Part shown: positions 10,986 through 21,020 of the stretch, in pieces
Layout of the letters: the number at the start of each line of letters is the position of its first letter
Numbering within the stretch: position 1 is the first letter of the stretch
Assembly: GCA_017311185.1 (NCBI GenBank)
Contig: JAESUZ010003875.1
Span: forward strand, 3,107,501 to 3,171,500
Reading direction: 5' to 3'
Origin: Proteles cristata cristata
Lineage: Eukaryota; Chordata; Mammalia; Carnivora; Hyaenidae
Length of the DNA: 64,000 nucleotides
Position numbers and translations under genes: made by a program
The notes under the pieces: model-generated
What the model saw: the letters and a program-made list of their open reading frames with translations, nothing else
Database searches by the model: none
Told to the model about the DNA's origin: nothing

Positions 10986-12295
10986 GAGTCAAAAAAGAAA
11001 ACAATGTTCACATCAAAGTGGAACAGCCTCTAGGGGGAACTCTTTGAGTTACTGCTTTGAGATTCCTATCCAGGGAAAGAAAGCTCAGGAGGACCTTAAA
11101 AATTGAAAAGCCTCGTTTATCCTCATGATCCCTGTTCATTTGTTGCCAGAGTTTAATTAAAGGAGTTCTATATCACACCAAGGAAATGAGACTACATTTT
11201 GTAGAATGTTATTTTTAAAAACGTATGCAAGATGTGAAAGCTTTCATTGGAGCTCCTCAAATCCTGGTATCCCATCCACATCTTACTGAGCTCCACCTCT
11301 GGGGAGTCTGTCTTGTTCCTTTCATCCAATCCTGCAGTCTCCACATTTGGATCAAGCAGCACTTCTTAAGCGTGGAGAAAGATGTAGCAGGGATATTGGT
11401 GGGAAAAGGAATCCAAGTAACACTGAATGATGGAATATTATTGTTGTCTCAGACCTAAAAGAGTCCATAATCAAGCTTTTTATTTTTATATTGGAGGACT
11501 CTGGAGCCCTAAAAGAAGAAGTAAAAACTTATTAGAAGCTGTTGTTTATAATATTCTGTGGAACCATCCCCATCAGTTAGAAATAGGTCTTGGCCAGGGG
11601 ATGTAAAGTATGTATAATCACGAACTGATGGCCAGGTTGCTAACAGCCATTTATTAGGACAGACCATGGTCCCTAGCACTCTGAGCTTCCTATTCTCATG
11701 TCAGTTACCACAGGATGTTATGATTCTATCTTGTTAGCATTCACTTCATTGTTTTCCTTGTGTTTCTACCACCCTCTGCTCTCTCACTGGTCCTTAGGAT
11801 CATTTTTTTTTTCTTTCTCTCAGTCCAAAATGAAACAAAGATACAGATTTGAAGAAATGCTTTACCTCTTTGGTCAAGGTGGTATCTCAAGTTCTTGGAT
11901 GCATGTGTGCAGAGTCCCTGAAAATTAGGTAATTCTGAGACTAGGGGGAAGGAAAGAGAAAAGGTTGAGAGGTAAGTGAGATAGAGAAAGGACATGTGAG
12001 AGGAACTGTACAAGGATTTATTTGAGAGGTAGAAGAAGCAACTTCCTTTGGGAAACAGAGAGCACATGCTAGCAATACAGAACAAGTTATCCTTGAACAT
12101 GGATGTTCCACCTGATGACAACGTGCTCTTCAACCTTACTGGGCATGGTTAGTCTTGGTCAATGTGAACCGACCAAATGGAGAGAGGGATATTGGACAAA
12201 CCGATAAAGACAAGGTCAAGGAGGAAGAACCTGGCTCCCTGGCCAAGGTGAAAACAAACAGAACCAGTTGTAATTTCCCTGTGAGTAATGCAGTA
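10986..12295. other. Unique DNA, no gene seen
   Basis: No recognised repeat. The 130-codon minus frame (11741-12133) is serine/leucine-rich low-information sequence without motifs. A 77-codon plus frame (11225-11458) is likewise unrecognised. Confidence 0.5.
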
Positions 12296-12560
12296 ATGAT
12301 ATACTAAGCACTATCACATGGGATATGGTACTTGCTATCCTTTTTCTCTATTGTGAAAAACGAGTGGGAAAGCTGTGTCATTCCCTGTGTATCCCCAGCC
12401 AGCTGTTATAGTTTGTCTTGTGCAGCAGGCCCTTGGAAAAAGTTTGTTGAATGAGCAAGCCAATGTATGAAGTAATTTGTCCAAATTAATGCAGCAAGTT
12501 TAATGATCTGACTAGGATCCAAACCCAGGGCTCCAGATCCAATTCCAGTATTTCTACTAA
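12296..12560 (+). repeat. MIR remnant with an L2-tail-like stretch inside
   Basis: 12300-12355 ('gatatactaagcactatcacatgggatatgg') and 12475-12560 ('atttgtccaaattaatgcagcaagt...ggatccaaacccagggctcc') read as the two ends of a MIR. Between them, 12385-12455 looks like an L2 3' end ('gtatccccagccag' ... 'gtttgttgaatgagca'). Confidence 0.5.
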
Positions 12561-12880
12561 ACATTTTCTATCTTTTCATAGGCTAAGAATGATGGATAAA
12601 TAAGATGAAGGACAGAACTGCTTGGATTGAAGGAGAGGCTGCATAGAAGACAGTTAAAATGCACTTCTCTGGTCTAAATGCTGATTCTATTCTGCCTAAG
12701 TAGCAAGTCTATCCCCTCTCAGCCAGTAACGCTGGCTCCCAGGAAGTGTAACTTCTTCAACACAGAATATCTTTGAGGGACATTGACCAAGTAGATACTG
12801 CATTACAATATTGAAGACAGAGGGTATTTATGGCTTTGAGACTTATGATTTGAATTCTTCTTTCTTTAGGTTGAGTTCTT

Positions 12881-12900
12881 TCTTAATCTTAAGATTAAGA
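12881..12900. repeat. 20-bp perfect palindrome
   Basis: tcttaatcttaagattaaga is identical to its reverse complement over all 20 bases. It lies just upstream of a Can-SINE. AT-rich palindromes of this length can arise by chance or by replication slippage, and no protein-binding role can be inferred. Confidence 0.95.
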
Positions 12901-12914
12901 TTGCTTCTTTAAGA

Positions 12915-12953
12915 GCATATGGCTGGGGGGCCTGGGGGGCTCAGTCAGTAAGA
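12915..12953 (+). repeat. 39-bp tandem copy of target site plus SINE head
   Basis: Directly before the SINE, a 39-bp unit contains the 11-bp target gcatatggctg and the first ~25 bp of the SINE head. The unit then repeats at 12954. The target word therefore occurs three times: 12915-12925, 12954-12964 and 13188-13198. The two heads differ slightly (ggggggcctggggggctcag against ggggtgcttgggtggctcag). Confidence 0.85.
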
Positions 12954-12964
12954 GCATATGGCTG

Positions 12965-13187
12965 GGGTGCTTGGGTGGCTCAGTCAGTTAAGCATCTGAC
13001 TTTGGCTCAGGTCATCATCTTGCAGTTTGTGGGTTTGAGCCCTGCATCGGGCTCTGTGCTGACAGCTCAGAGCCTGGAGCTTGTCTCTGGAGCTGTGTCT
13101 CCCTCTCCTTCTGTCCTTTTCCTGCTCACACTGTCTCTCTCTCTCTCTCTCTCAAAAACAAAAACAAAAACAAAAAAAGAAAAAAAG
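12965..13187 (+). mobile_element. Feliform Can-SINE
   Basis: tRNA-derived head with A box 'tggctcagtcag' and a B-box region 'gggtttgagccct', then the core 'gggctctgtgctgacagctcagagcctgg', a CT-rich tract and a (CAAAAA)n-like tail. It is flanked by the 11-bp direct repeat gcatatggctg (12954-12964 and 13188-13198). The B box is mutated from ggttcga to ggtttga. Confidence 0.95.
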
Positions 13188-13332
13188 GCATATGGCTGCA
13201 TAGTTGTAGTAAAATCTAAGTAATTCCAGTATCAGCTGGTAGAAATGAGCATTCCCTGGAGATTACAGCAATATCAGCTGTTCTACTAGTTCAATCCTTA
13301 AGGATGGAAGAAATATTAAAGACCATTTAGTC

Positions 13333-13538
13333 CAGTGGTTCTCAATTGGGGGTAATTTTCCCCTCAAGACCCATTTGGCAATATCTTCAGACACTTTTTA
13401 TTGACAACTAATAGGTGCTCCCAGCATCTAGAGGGTAGAGATCAGGGATGTCAAAGATCCCACTGGGTTCAGGACAGCCCTCACAACAAAGAATTCTCTG
13501 GTCCAAAATGTCAGTACTGTTGCTGTCAAAAAACTCTG
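13333..13538 (+). mobile_element. hAT-type non-autonomous DNA transposon (MER fossil)
   Basis: It starts 'cagtggttctcaattgggggtaatttt' and contains 'catttggcaatatcttcagacac', 'gcatctagagggtagagatcagggatg' and 'aggacagccctcacaacaaagaatt', a familiar eutherian MER element of the hAT-Charlie group. It has an 8-bp TSD with one mismatch: atttagtc (13325-13332) and atctagtc (13539-13546). Eight bases is the hAT hallmark. It has no coding capacity. Confidence 0.85.
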
Positions 13539-13699
13539 ATCTAGTCCATATGTTTGTCCAAAGTAGGATTCATCTACAGTGACTCAGATATTCAATTTTC
13601 TAGCCTCTGATGGAATATGTCAAGATCAACTGCTCACTGTTCCACTGGAAGTTTGTTCTACTGTTGGACAAATGCTGGTTTAGTTTCTTGTCCTTGGTG

Positions 13700-13905
13700 C
13701 TCCCCAAATGTTGAATGCATACCATCACATTGTATCATAGTTACCTGATTCTGTGTCTTTCTCATGCATTGGACTGTGAGCTCTCTGAGGGGCTAGGTCT
13801 AATTCATATTTATCTTTGCATTCCCAGCTTCTGCATGACACCTTGTGCAAGAAAAAATTCTTTGGTAAAAATTCAGGGAATAAATAAGTGAACAAAAGAT
13901 TAGAG
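13700..13905 (+). repeat. L2 3'-end fragment
   Basis: 'attggactgtgagctctctgaggggctaggtc', 'tatttatctttgcattcccagcttctgcatgacacc' and 'gggaataaataagtg' follow the L2 terminal sequence in order. Confidence 0.7.
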
Positions 13906-14439
13906 GTCTTACATTCCAAGGTATACCCTATTTCAGGACTGAAATTCTCATTATTTTTAGGTTGTAGGTAATGAAGCTCTAAGTAATGAAACTTTTCTCT
14001 TGCACTGGGGATGGGAGAAAAAGACCACATGTTGCATCAGGCTCTATTTTACCTTTTCCTCTAGGCAATGGTTGTTAGCTTGGAAAACTATATATATTCT
14101 TACTTTGCACTTCTCTTTCACTGGATGCAAAGTTTCCTATAAAAGTGCCGACACTGGGGCAGATGGAAAATATTTTATAATCAACAAGTTTAATTTGCTG
14201 AGTGCTTTGCATTAAAATCACTGAAGTAGGTTGGGCTGGCCAATTCCCAAACGCCATTGCCAAACTGAGAAGCATTTTCTCAGTCTTGCTTTAAATGGCC
14301 ATGAGCCATTGGACCACTGGGCTTGGACCAATATTAGAAGGAAGGAAAGAGCATGGAAACCAATTCTCCTGTGGGGTTGAGAAGGCCAGAGTAATTGACC
14401 ACACTTTTCCAATTTTAGTTTAAAAGTCTGTAAATAATA
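13906..14439. other. Unique DNA, no feature seen
   Basis: No repeat is recognised. Short frames on both strands overlap each other and carry no family signature. Confidence 0.5.
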
Positions 14440-14540
14440 AGGGTAGTTCACATTTGTAAAGAGCTTACATAGGACTTTTACATCTGTCTCACCTTCACAA
14501 GCTGTAATAAATGTGCACCTAGGAGGTAGATGTTCCAGGA

Positions 14541-14889
14541 AATATGTACATTACAGGATAAGTATGATAGAATTCTTTAGGGTATCAATTGTTTTTTTAA
14601 AGAAAAATGTGGGACAAATAATTTGATATATTAAAATATGAGTATATTGTGGAATAGAATACACCATTAACATGATCTTTTAGATAAAACTAATTTCAAA
14701 AAAAAAAACTGCACTTATTGTGGGGGTGCTTAGAACTATATCCCTAGACCACTATCTAATAAGATATGGTAAGATATGTAAGATATGTAACATATCTAAT
14801 AAGATGTTTGTAAGAAAATAGTGGAAAAGTTGACACAGTTGCCATGACACACATTATCTTCTTTAAATTCACAACTCACTTTTTCTTTT
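14541..14889. other. AT-rich DNA with a short tandem repeat
   Basis: At 14759-14792 the word taagatatg is repeated about three times (aagatatggtaagatatgtaagatatg) and is followed by catatct, giving a small local hairpin. Nothing else was recognised. 14440-14540 may be a MIR head but is too weak to call. Confidence 0.5.
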
Positions 14890-15101
14890 TTAAAAAAAAT
14901 TTTAATGTTTATTTATTTTTGAGAGAGAGATAGAGTTCAATAGTGGAGAAGCAGAGTGAGGGGGAGACACAGAGTCCAAAGCAGACTCCAGGCTCTGAGC
15001 TGTCAGCACAGAGCCTGACGCAGGGCTTAAACCCACGAGTGGGGGAGATCACGACCTGAGCTGAAGTCAGACACTTAACCGACTGAGCCACCCAGGTGCC
15101 C
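14890..15101 (-). mobile_element. Feliform Can-SINE
   Basis: Reverse orientation: A/T-rich tail on the left (14880-14910), GA-rich tract, core 'ctccaggctctgagctgtcagcacagagcc', decayed B box and head ending 'accgactgagccacccaggtgccc' at 15101. Confidence 0.95.
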
Positions 15102-15354
15102 AATGGTATCGTGTCTATAAAAACAACTTGTAACAACTTGACCTCATAATCAGGCCATGGTAAAACAAAAACAAAAACATAAACAAAAACAGCACTGCCT
15201 TCAAAATATTTCCAAGAGACTCTGGTCATAATTTCCTTTTTTTGACTAATCAGTTTTTATTTAACTGGTATATACTTGCTGAGGTTCTAAGGCAAACATA
15301 GCCCTGTGTTTGGTTACAGAAAGAATATTCACAAAGCATAAGAAAAAGACTAAA

Positions 15355-15515
15355 ATATATGGAGCATCTACTCTATGCCAAATGCCATGCTAGCATTTTA
15401 TAAATATCATCTCGTTTAATCTCTGCCACGCCCTGGCAGATACTATTGATTCTATTTCACAAATTAGGAAACGAAGGTCCCTGTAATTAAATCACTTGTT
15501 CAAGGTCACCCAAGA
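15355..15515 (+). repeat. MIR SINE fossil
   Basis: 'ggagcatctactctatgccaaatgccatgctagcattttataaatatcatctcgtttaatctctgcca', then 'ctatttcacaaattaggaaacgaagg' and 'cttgttcaaggtcacccaaga': a clear MIR. Confidence 0.8.
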
Positions 15516-15869
15516 TGTAATCCTTATATTGGGAGGGGGGAATTTTTAATTTAATTAAGGTAATATAACACACACACATACACAGTTTATTTGCAAAGTT
15601 ATTTCTTAGGTGCCAAAGCTGTAGCAAAGTGAAAAGAATAGAAATTCCAAGTCCTGCTTCATGGCTCTGTAGCCCAGGAGCCATGCAGCTTTGAATATGG
15701 GATAAAATCTATTTTTCTACCAATATTGACCCTCCTCCACCACAAAGCACTTGCCCATCCCCATGTGAGCCCTGCCTTAGTCCTGTGAGATTAGCCTCCA
15801 TGGATTGCTCTCTTGGGTTCTTTTATGATCTGCCTTCTGGCTAGAATGTGCCATTTCTGTTGGGACAGT
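15516..15869. other. Unique DNA, no feature seen
   Basis: It contains only a short G-run (15531-15540) and an (AC)-like stretch at 15570-15577. No gene or repeat family is recognised. Confidence 0.45.
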
Positions 15870-16015
15870 GATGAGCACACTTTGGGCAGATCCCTGTGTC
15901 CAAGCCTCAATTTCTTCATCTGTAAAATGGGGATAACAATGTGATTCACAGGAATTTTGTGAGGACAAAGTATATTACAAAATACTTTGTAGATGTGAAA
16001 GTACTACCAAAATGC
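15870..16015 (+). repeat. MIR/MIRb fossil
   Basis: 'caagcctcaatttcttcatctgtaaaatggggataacaatg' is almost unchanged MIR core sequence. It is followed by 'ttgtgaggacaaagtatattacaaaatactttgtagatgtgaaagtac'. Confidence 0.7.
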
Positions 16016-16243
16016 TTATAATTGTAAAATTAATATTCTTTCCTATTACAGTTTGCATTCGTATTTTCCAAATATCTACTGAGGGTCTATTTAAAACAAG
16101 GTCCTGTGCTAACTGCTGAGATAACTCCTCCAAGCAGAGATTTTAATTAGAGAGGGGAAGAGGTGCATTTAGGCTAAGGGAGGGTGGAGCGGGTCTTAAT
16201 AGAGGAAAAGAGATGAACCAGCCTTAAAGAATAGCAGGATTTG

Positions 16244-16425
16244 GGGGTGCCCGGGTGGCTTAGACGGTTAAGCGTCCGACTTTTGCTCAGGTCATGATCT
16301 TGTGGTTCATGGGTTTTAGCCCCGCGTAGGGCTCTATGCTGACTGCCAGCTCGGAGCCTGGAGCCTGTTTCAGAGTCTGTGACTCTCTCTCTCTCTCTCT
16401 CTGACCCTCCCCTGCTCACGCTGTG

Positions 16426-16462
<37 letters not shown>

Positions 16463-16506
16463 GCTAGAAATAAATAAAACATTAAAAAAATTAAAAAAAA
16501 AAAAAA
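16244..16506 (+). mobile_element. Feliform Can-SINE, first of a tandem pair
   Basis: Head 'ggggtgcccgggtggcttagacgg', core 'ggagcctggagcctgtttcagagtctgtg', expanded (CT)n and (GTCT)n tracts at 16382-16462, and an A-rich tail 16479-16506. The direct repeat gaatagcaggattt sits at 16229-16242 and again at 16507-16520. The insertion point reads cctt/aaagaa, close to the L1 endonuclease preference TT/AAAA. Confidence 0.97.
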
Positions 16507-16520
16507 GAATAGCAGGATTT

Positions 16521-16749
16521 GGGGCACCAGGGGGCTCAGTTGGTTAAGTGTCCGACTTCGGCTCAGGTCATGATCTTGTAGTTCCTGTGTTTGAGCCCCA
16601 CGTTGGGCTCTGTGCTGACAGCTTAGCTCAGAGCCTGGAGCCTGCTTCAGATTCTGTGTCTCCCTCTCTCTCTGTACCTCCCCCACTCACACTCTATCTC
16701 TCTCTCTCTCTCTCTCAAAAAATAAACCCCTCCCCCAAAAAGAGAAAAA
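16521..16749 (+). mobile_element. Feliform Can-SINE, second of a tandem pair
   Basis: Begins 'ggggcaccagggggctcagttgg' directly after the middle copy of gaatagcaggattt (16507-16520) and ends in an A/C-rich tail before a third copy at 16750-16763. Core 'gctctgtgctgacagcttagctcagagcctgg'. The pair shares one target sequence present three times. Confidence 0.97.
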
Positions 16750-16950
16750 GAATAGCAGGATTTTTGTTGGGTAAAATTGGGCAGAGGCAGTACAAAAGAT
16801 TGTAGGGGAGAGGAAGTGTGTAAAGGGAAGTGCAGAGAGCAAGGCATATTCAGGGTGAGTGAGCAAACCAGTTTCATAGAAGAGGTTGGGAATTCAATGT
16901 TGGGCCAGATTTTCAAGGACTTTGTAAAGAGTAATTATATCCTTTAGGAG

Positions 16951-17433
16951 TCTGGATGAATAAGAGGAAAATAAATTTCAATGTTTCTTAATATCTTTTT
17001 CCTACTATGGCATCTGTCCTATGAAAAGCTCCACACTGAAAAATAAGCGATCCGGAGGGATTTGGATGTCTTCACAATACGATTCGATTGATTGTCCTAA
17101 TGGATTTTGCAGCGGATTGCATATTAGAGTGGCCAAGAAAGGATTTGACTGAAAATAGACAATTCAATCCAACCAGTACCTTTGTCGACAATTATTTCTT
17201 GAACTTCTACTATCAGATTTATCTTGGGACCCAGAGAGATTTAAAAAAACACACATGGTTCACTTACTAGACGTCCTCTGCCTGGCTTTATTCCTGCTTC
17301 TCTCCCACACATGCTCCTAGGGTCCAGCAGAGGGCTTGGCCTATATTTGGTAGATACACAGTACACATGTATCATTTTTTTCCTTTTGCTTAAATAATAA
17401 AATGAATGACTCATTTAAGATACGATCTAGAGC
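16951..17433. other. Unique DNA, no feature seen
   Basis: No recognised gene. 17150-17230 might be the tip of a decayed L2 in reverse ('acaattatttcttgaacttctactatcaga'), but that is too weak to call. Confidence 0.4.
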
Positions 17434-17871
17434 ACAGCTACTCAGAATTTTCTGTGATGATAAAAATGTTCTATGTTTGTGCTGTTCAACATGGGAACCA
17501 CTAGCTCTATGAGGTCATTGAGAACTTGAAACATATCTAATGCAACTGAGGGGCTGAATTTTAAATTCTATAAAGAAGAAAGGGGAACAAACCACAAAAG
17601 ACTCTTAACGATAGAGAACAAACTGAGGGTTGATGGAGGGAGGGAGGTTGGAGATGAGCTGGTTTGGTGATGGGTATTGGGCAAGGCACTTGTGATGGAC
17701 ACTGGGTGTCGTGGGTAAGTAATGAGCCACTGAATTCTACTTCTGAAACCAGTATTGGACTGTATTTTAACTAAAACAAAGTTACTGTGTCTAAAAAATA
17801 GTATTATTTAATACAAATTTAAATTTAAATTGCAACATTTGGTTAGTGGCTACTGTGTTAGACAGTGCCAG
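17434..17871 (+). mobile_element. hAT-type DNA transposon fossil, split by an L1
   Basis: Left half: 'ttctgtgatgataaaaatgttctatgtttgtgctgttcaacatggg', then 'ctaatgcaactgaggggctgaatttt'. Right half: 'caaatttaaatttaaattgc' and 'ggttagtggctactgtgttagacagtgcc'. This is the order of a common non-autonomous hAT-Charlie element that starts with cagcactgtccaatag. Flanking words tctagagc (17426-17433) and tctagaga (17872-17879) look like its 8-bp TSD with one mismatch. An L1 3' end at about 17580-17790 lies inside. Confidence 0.7.
17580..17790 (+). mobile_element. Carnivore L1 3'-UTR fragment
   Basis: 'aaccacaaaagactcttaacgatagagaacaaactgagggttgatgg' followed by 'gatgggtattgggcaaggcacttgtgatggacactgggtgtcgtg' and 'tgaattctacttctgaaacca' is the 3' UTR of an older carnivore L1 type than the ggcacttgtggggatgagc copies. 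5'-truncated. The poly(A) tail is decayed. Confidence 0.8.
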
Positions 17872-17879
17872 TCTAGAGA

Positions 17880-19465
17880 AAAATGTTCTTTAGAGGAAAT
17901 CCACACAAAATCCATTCATCATGTCTTCATACCACTACATAGTTGATGAAGTCCCTTTAGAAACAACCTAATTGCTACAATGTTGGAGTCATGGTATCAC
18001 GGTTCTGGGGGGGGAGGTTAAGATTCCAGGCACTTCCCATGAACTCCTACCTTGTTGTTTCACTTTAAAAATACAGTTTAATCCATGTTTACTCAACTTC
18101 TTTCCTAAAAGGTTAAATGAGGGTGGCAGGAGATGATTTCCCAGCTGTAATCATTGTGATTCATTGAATGTGTTTACACCTGGCAGGTTTAAAATAGCAC
18201 AAGTTTAATTTAGTAGCACCTGTAGCCAATCTAGCTAATTATAAAAAGGCTTGGTAAGCCCGTGATTATGTCAAGAGACAGACTTGCTACCTGAGTGGCC
18301 CCATGAACAGCGTGCTAAGAACTTCTCTGCGGGTAAGATGGGTGAGCACAATGTGCTTGTATTTTATTATAATTGTTTGAAAAATTATGTGCATGTATGC
18401 AAGATGGAAAGAATAGACAGTGCACAACATAATTTTTACACAAAACATAGGGTTAAGGAAGCCTTTCCTAATTCAGCATTCTAACATTAGGTAACCTCAA
18501 ATTACCTATCTAACATATGCTAATATCAAATACATCTAATATATGCTAGAGTCTATGACGTGACTGAGGGACTTTTTCCTTTGTAAGCATGTTTTGTTTA
18601 GAAAAACATTAAAATTGATCCCTTTATTCATTAGCAAAACTTTGAATCTCCACTAATTTGATTAACCTGAAATATAGTCCTTCCTTCTCCGTTACCACTA
18701 CTATCACTACTTGCCAAGGATCCTTATATTAAATTATTGTGAGTATTCCAGAGGAGATGTAATTTTCTGTATAAAATAACCACTACTAAAATTTAAATTC
18801 AGTAAAAACAAGTGTTGTCTCTTTTTGTTTTCAGTTTTGGTTACTGACAAAATCCCAAAGCCTTAAACAGTACTGTGTACTTAGCAAAAACTCAAGTATT
18901 TTATGTTAATCAACAAATATAATTAAATTTGCCTATATCTTTACAATCCCTCTTTCTACCATCCACTTAACTGACCACTAATCACTGCCACTCACAAGTT
19001 ACTGCCTATGCCACTACCTGGCCCCTTCCTGACCTCCTGTAAACAATGGTGCTGAATGTCCCACCAGGTAGTTGCACATCCCACTGCTGACCTCTGTTAG
19101 CCCACCTCTAGGATTTGATTACCAACAGGTACACTCTTTCCACTTCATGTGATCAGCTCTCTCAGTGGGGATTTCTATAACAGAGCTGACTGTGTGCACC
19201 TAATGATGCCGTTCTTCTCTCCAAATGGCTCTTTTTTCCAGAAAACATAGGTGATTCCTGACACAGGATAGTGGTGGTGCTGGTAATGTTCTATGTGGGT
19301 GAGAAAATGCTCTAATGTAATCTGCTAGTGTAAATTAAAATGCAGCTGTTAGCAATAGGCCCATTTGGTCTGGTCCATTTGTCTAGACTTCACTTAGAGT
19401 GATTTTTCTCTTAGAAACCTTACTTTCTCTCTCTCTCTCTAGGTCCAAGCCCCTTCAAAAAACTT
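17880..19465. other. Unique AT-rich DNA, no gene seen
   Basis: 1.6 kb without a recognised repeat family. A TATA-like word (attataaaaagg, 18238-18249) precedes a 66-codon plus frame at 18284-18484. The frame has no recognisable family and nothing else suggests a promoter, so I do not call one. Confidence 0.5.
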
Positions 19466-19500
19466 GGACACTTAAGAGACTGAGTCACTCAGGCCCCCCA
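19466..19500 (-). repeat. Can-SINE head fragment
   Basis: 'cttggacacttaagagactgagtcactcaggcccccca' matches the reverse complement of the SINE head (gggg..gcctgggtggctcagtcggttaagtgtcc) but stops there. A short CT tract 40 bp to its left may be unrelated. It is a truncated or heavily deleted copy. Confidence 0.6.
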
Positions 19501-20494
19501 TGAATATCTGCTTGTCCTTTCTAAGACTGCTTATCCCAGAGAAGTCAGGCTATTCCAGGTGTGACTCCTGGAGGGAATGAGATTGGAAAGACTTTGCAGT
19601 TAAAGAGGGCATTATTGAGGTGGGATAAGATTTGGAATGGGATGTGACCCCTTATGCTCCCTTTTATACTTTGTCCTGAATGAAAGATGTTAGGAGACTA
19701 GGTTACTGGACTATAGAACTTTCTAGAACTCTTATTCACAAAGCCAGGGGGGTATTAGAGTTACCTGGGAGTCTTAGGAACACAATTCTGGGATGCACCC
19801 ACAGTTCCAGAGACTTTCTTTTCTAGGGATGGAGTTCTTTCAGCATTCCCTGGACTTTGGGAGGCTAGACACAGCCTCTAGGATAGTGCATAAACGGAAC
19901 ACCTCAAAAATAATAATGTTAATGTTTGCACTGTACATCATGGAAAAGGAACACAGTAGCTTGTAGCATGAAGCAATCATCTCAAGGAGGCTCCAAAAAC
20001 ACCAGGGCCAATATGGTGCCCAGAATGCAGAGAGGATTAATCTTGGCACATTGATAATCGTGCCACTGCACATGCCCAGTGGGGAAGCTTTGATTTAGAG
20101 AAATTGTAACCTAACTCAACCCTTCAGCCTATTCAGTATCCTATTTGAATGAGGCCAAGGTAACTTGGTAGGTCTGTATTCCCTGAATAATATTTACTTA
20201 AGGAGAATGGAAGACAGTTGAAAATTTGTAGAAAGTGACTCCAAAATAAAATGTTTTCTATGAATAATTCTACAGAAAGATAATTTGCATCAATTGAAGT
20301 ATAACTGGAGCTTAGAACACTTGATTTTCACGTTTTGCTAAAAAATCGTTAGCCTTGAAATCCTTACCTTGGCAAAGTTCTTCATCAGAGCTTACATTTC
20401 TAAATGTATCTCCTTTTTCTCTTTAAATACCCTAACATCCAGCCAAAAGAGATTGTGTTTACTCCAATAGTTGGGTATTTCTCAACAGTTGCTT

Positions 20495-20910
20495 TATGCT
20501 CAAACTTGTTTCTCTTCCTGAATCTTTTATCCTTCATGGCCCAATTCAAATTTCACTATCTCCTAAGAAATTTTTTCTCTCTCGCCAGAAACAGAAACCA
20601 TATCTCCCTTTAAAATCTTTTTTAATATTTATCTTTGAGAGAAAGAGAAAGAGTGTGAGTGTGAGCAGGGGAAGAGCAGAGACAGAGGGGGACACAGAAT
20701 CTGAAGCAGGCTCCAAGCTTTCAGCACAAGAGCCCAATGTAGGGCTCAAACTCATGAACTGTGAGATCATGACCTGAGTTGATGTTGGATGCTTAACCGA
20801 CTGAGCCACCCAGGTGCCTCCATACCTCTCTTGTTGGAACTTCTGTCAAGTCATATCTGGGCCTCTATTATTTTACTTTTCATATTCTATTATAGGTATT
20901 TACACATGAT
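20495..20910 (+). repeat. L2-like remnant, split by a SINE
   Basis: 'catggcccaattcaaatttcactatctcctaagaaattttttc' (20536-20578) and 'ggaacttctgtcaagtcatatctgggcctctattattttactt' (20837-20879) sit in L2 order on both sides of the SINE at 20615-20819. Confidence 0.45.
20615..20819 (-). mobile_element. Feliform Can-SINE
   Basis: Reverse orientation: tail 'ctttttttaatatttatctttgag', GA-rich tract, core 'ggctccaagctttcagcacaagagccc', head 'accgactgagccacccaggtgcc'. An imperfect 13-bp direct repeat flanks it, ccatatctccctt (20598-20610) and ccatacctctctt (20820-20832). Confidence 0.95.
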
Positions 20911-20914
20911 CTGA

Positions 20915-21020
20915 TTAGTAGGAATTAGACAAGCTTAGGTTCAAATCTAGAATCTGCCACTTACAAGATGAATGACCTTGTAAAAATTATTTAAATTTTT
21001 GCTAACCTCAATTCCTTAAT
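20915..21020 (+). repeat. MIR remnant
   Basis: 'caagcttaggttcaaatctagaatctgccacttacaagatgaatgacctt' is the MIR head-to-core transition, followed by 'cctcaattccttaat'. Confidence 0.6.

Larger units (their letters stand above)
16060..16950 (-). repeat. L2-like LINE, split by two SINEs
   Basis: The left part (16060-16228) has 'ctactgagggtctatttaaaacaaggtcctgtgctaactgctgaga'. The right part (16764-16950) has 'gtgtgtaaagggaagtgcagagagcaaggc' and 'gggccagattttcaaggactttgtaaagag', following the reverse-complement L2 order. It is interrupted by the SINE pair at 16243-16749. Confidence 0.45.

Noticed and set aside
11741..12133. 130-codon minus-strand frame
   Set aside because: Low-information Ser/Leu/Phe-rich translation with no motif, overlapped by a plus-strand frame.
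16174..16686. 170-codon minus-strand frame
   Set aside because: It is translated from the antisense of two Can-SINEs (arginine/glutamate-rich from the GA tracts). It is not a gene.
18238..18484. TATA-like word followed by a 66-codon frame as a possible promoter and gene
   Set aside because: A single AT-rich motif is expected by chance in DNA of this composition, and nothing else supports transcription.
19735..19840. Possible further MER5-like hAT fragment ('gttacctgggagtcttaggaac...')
   Set aside because: Only a short central block resembles the family. No ends or TSD could be found.
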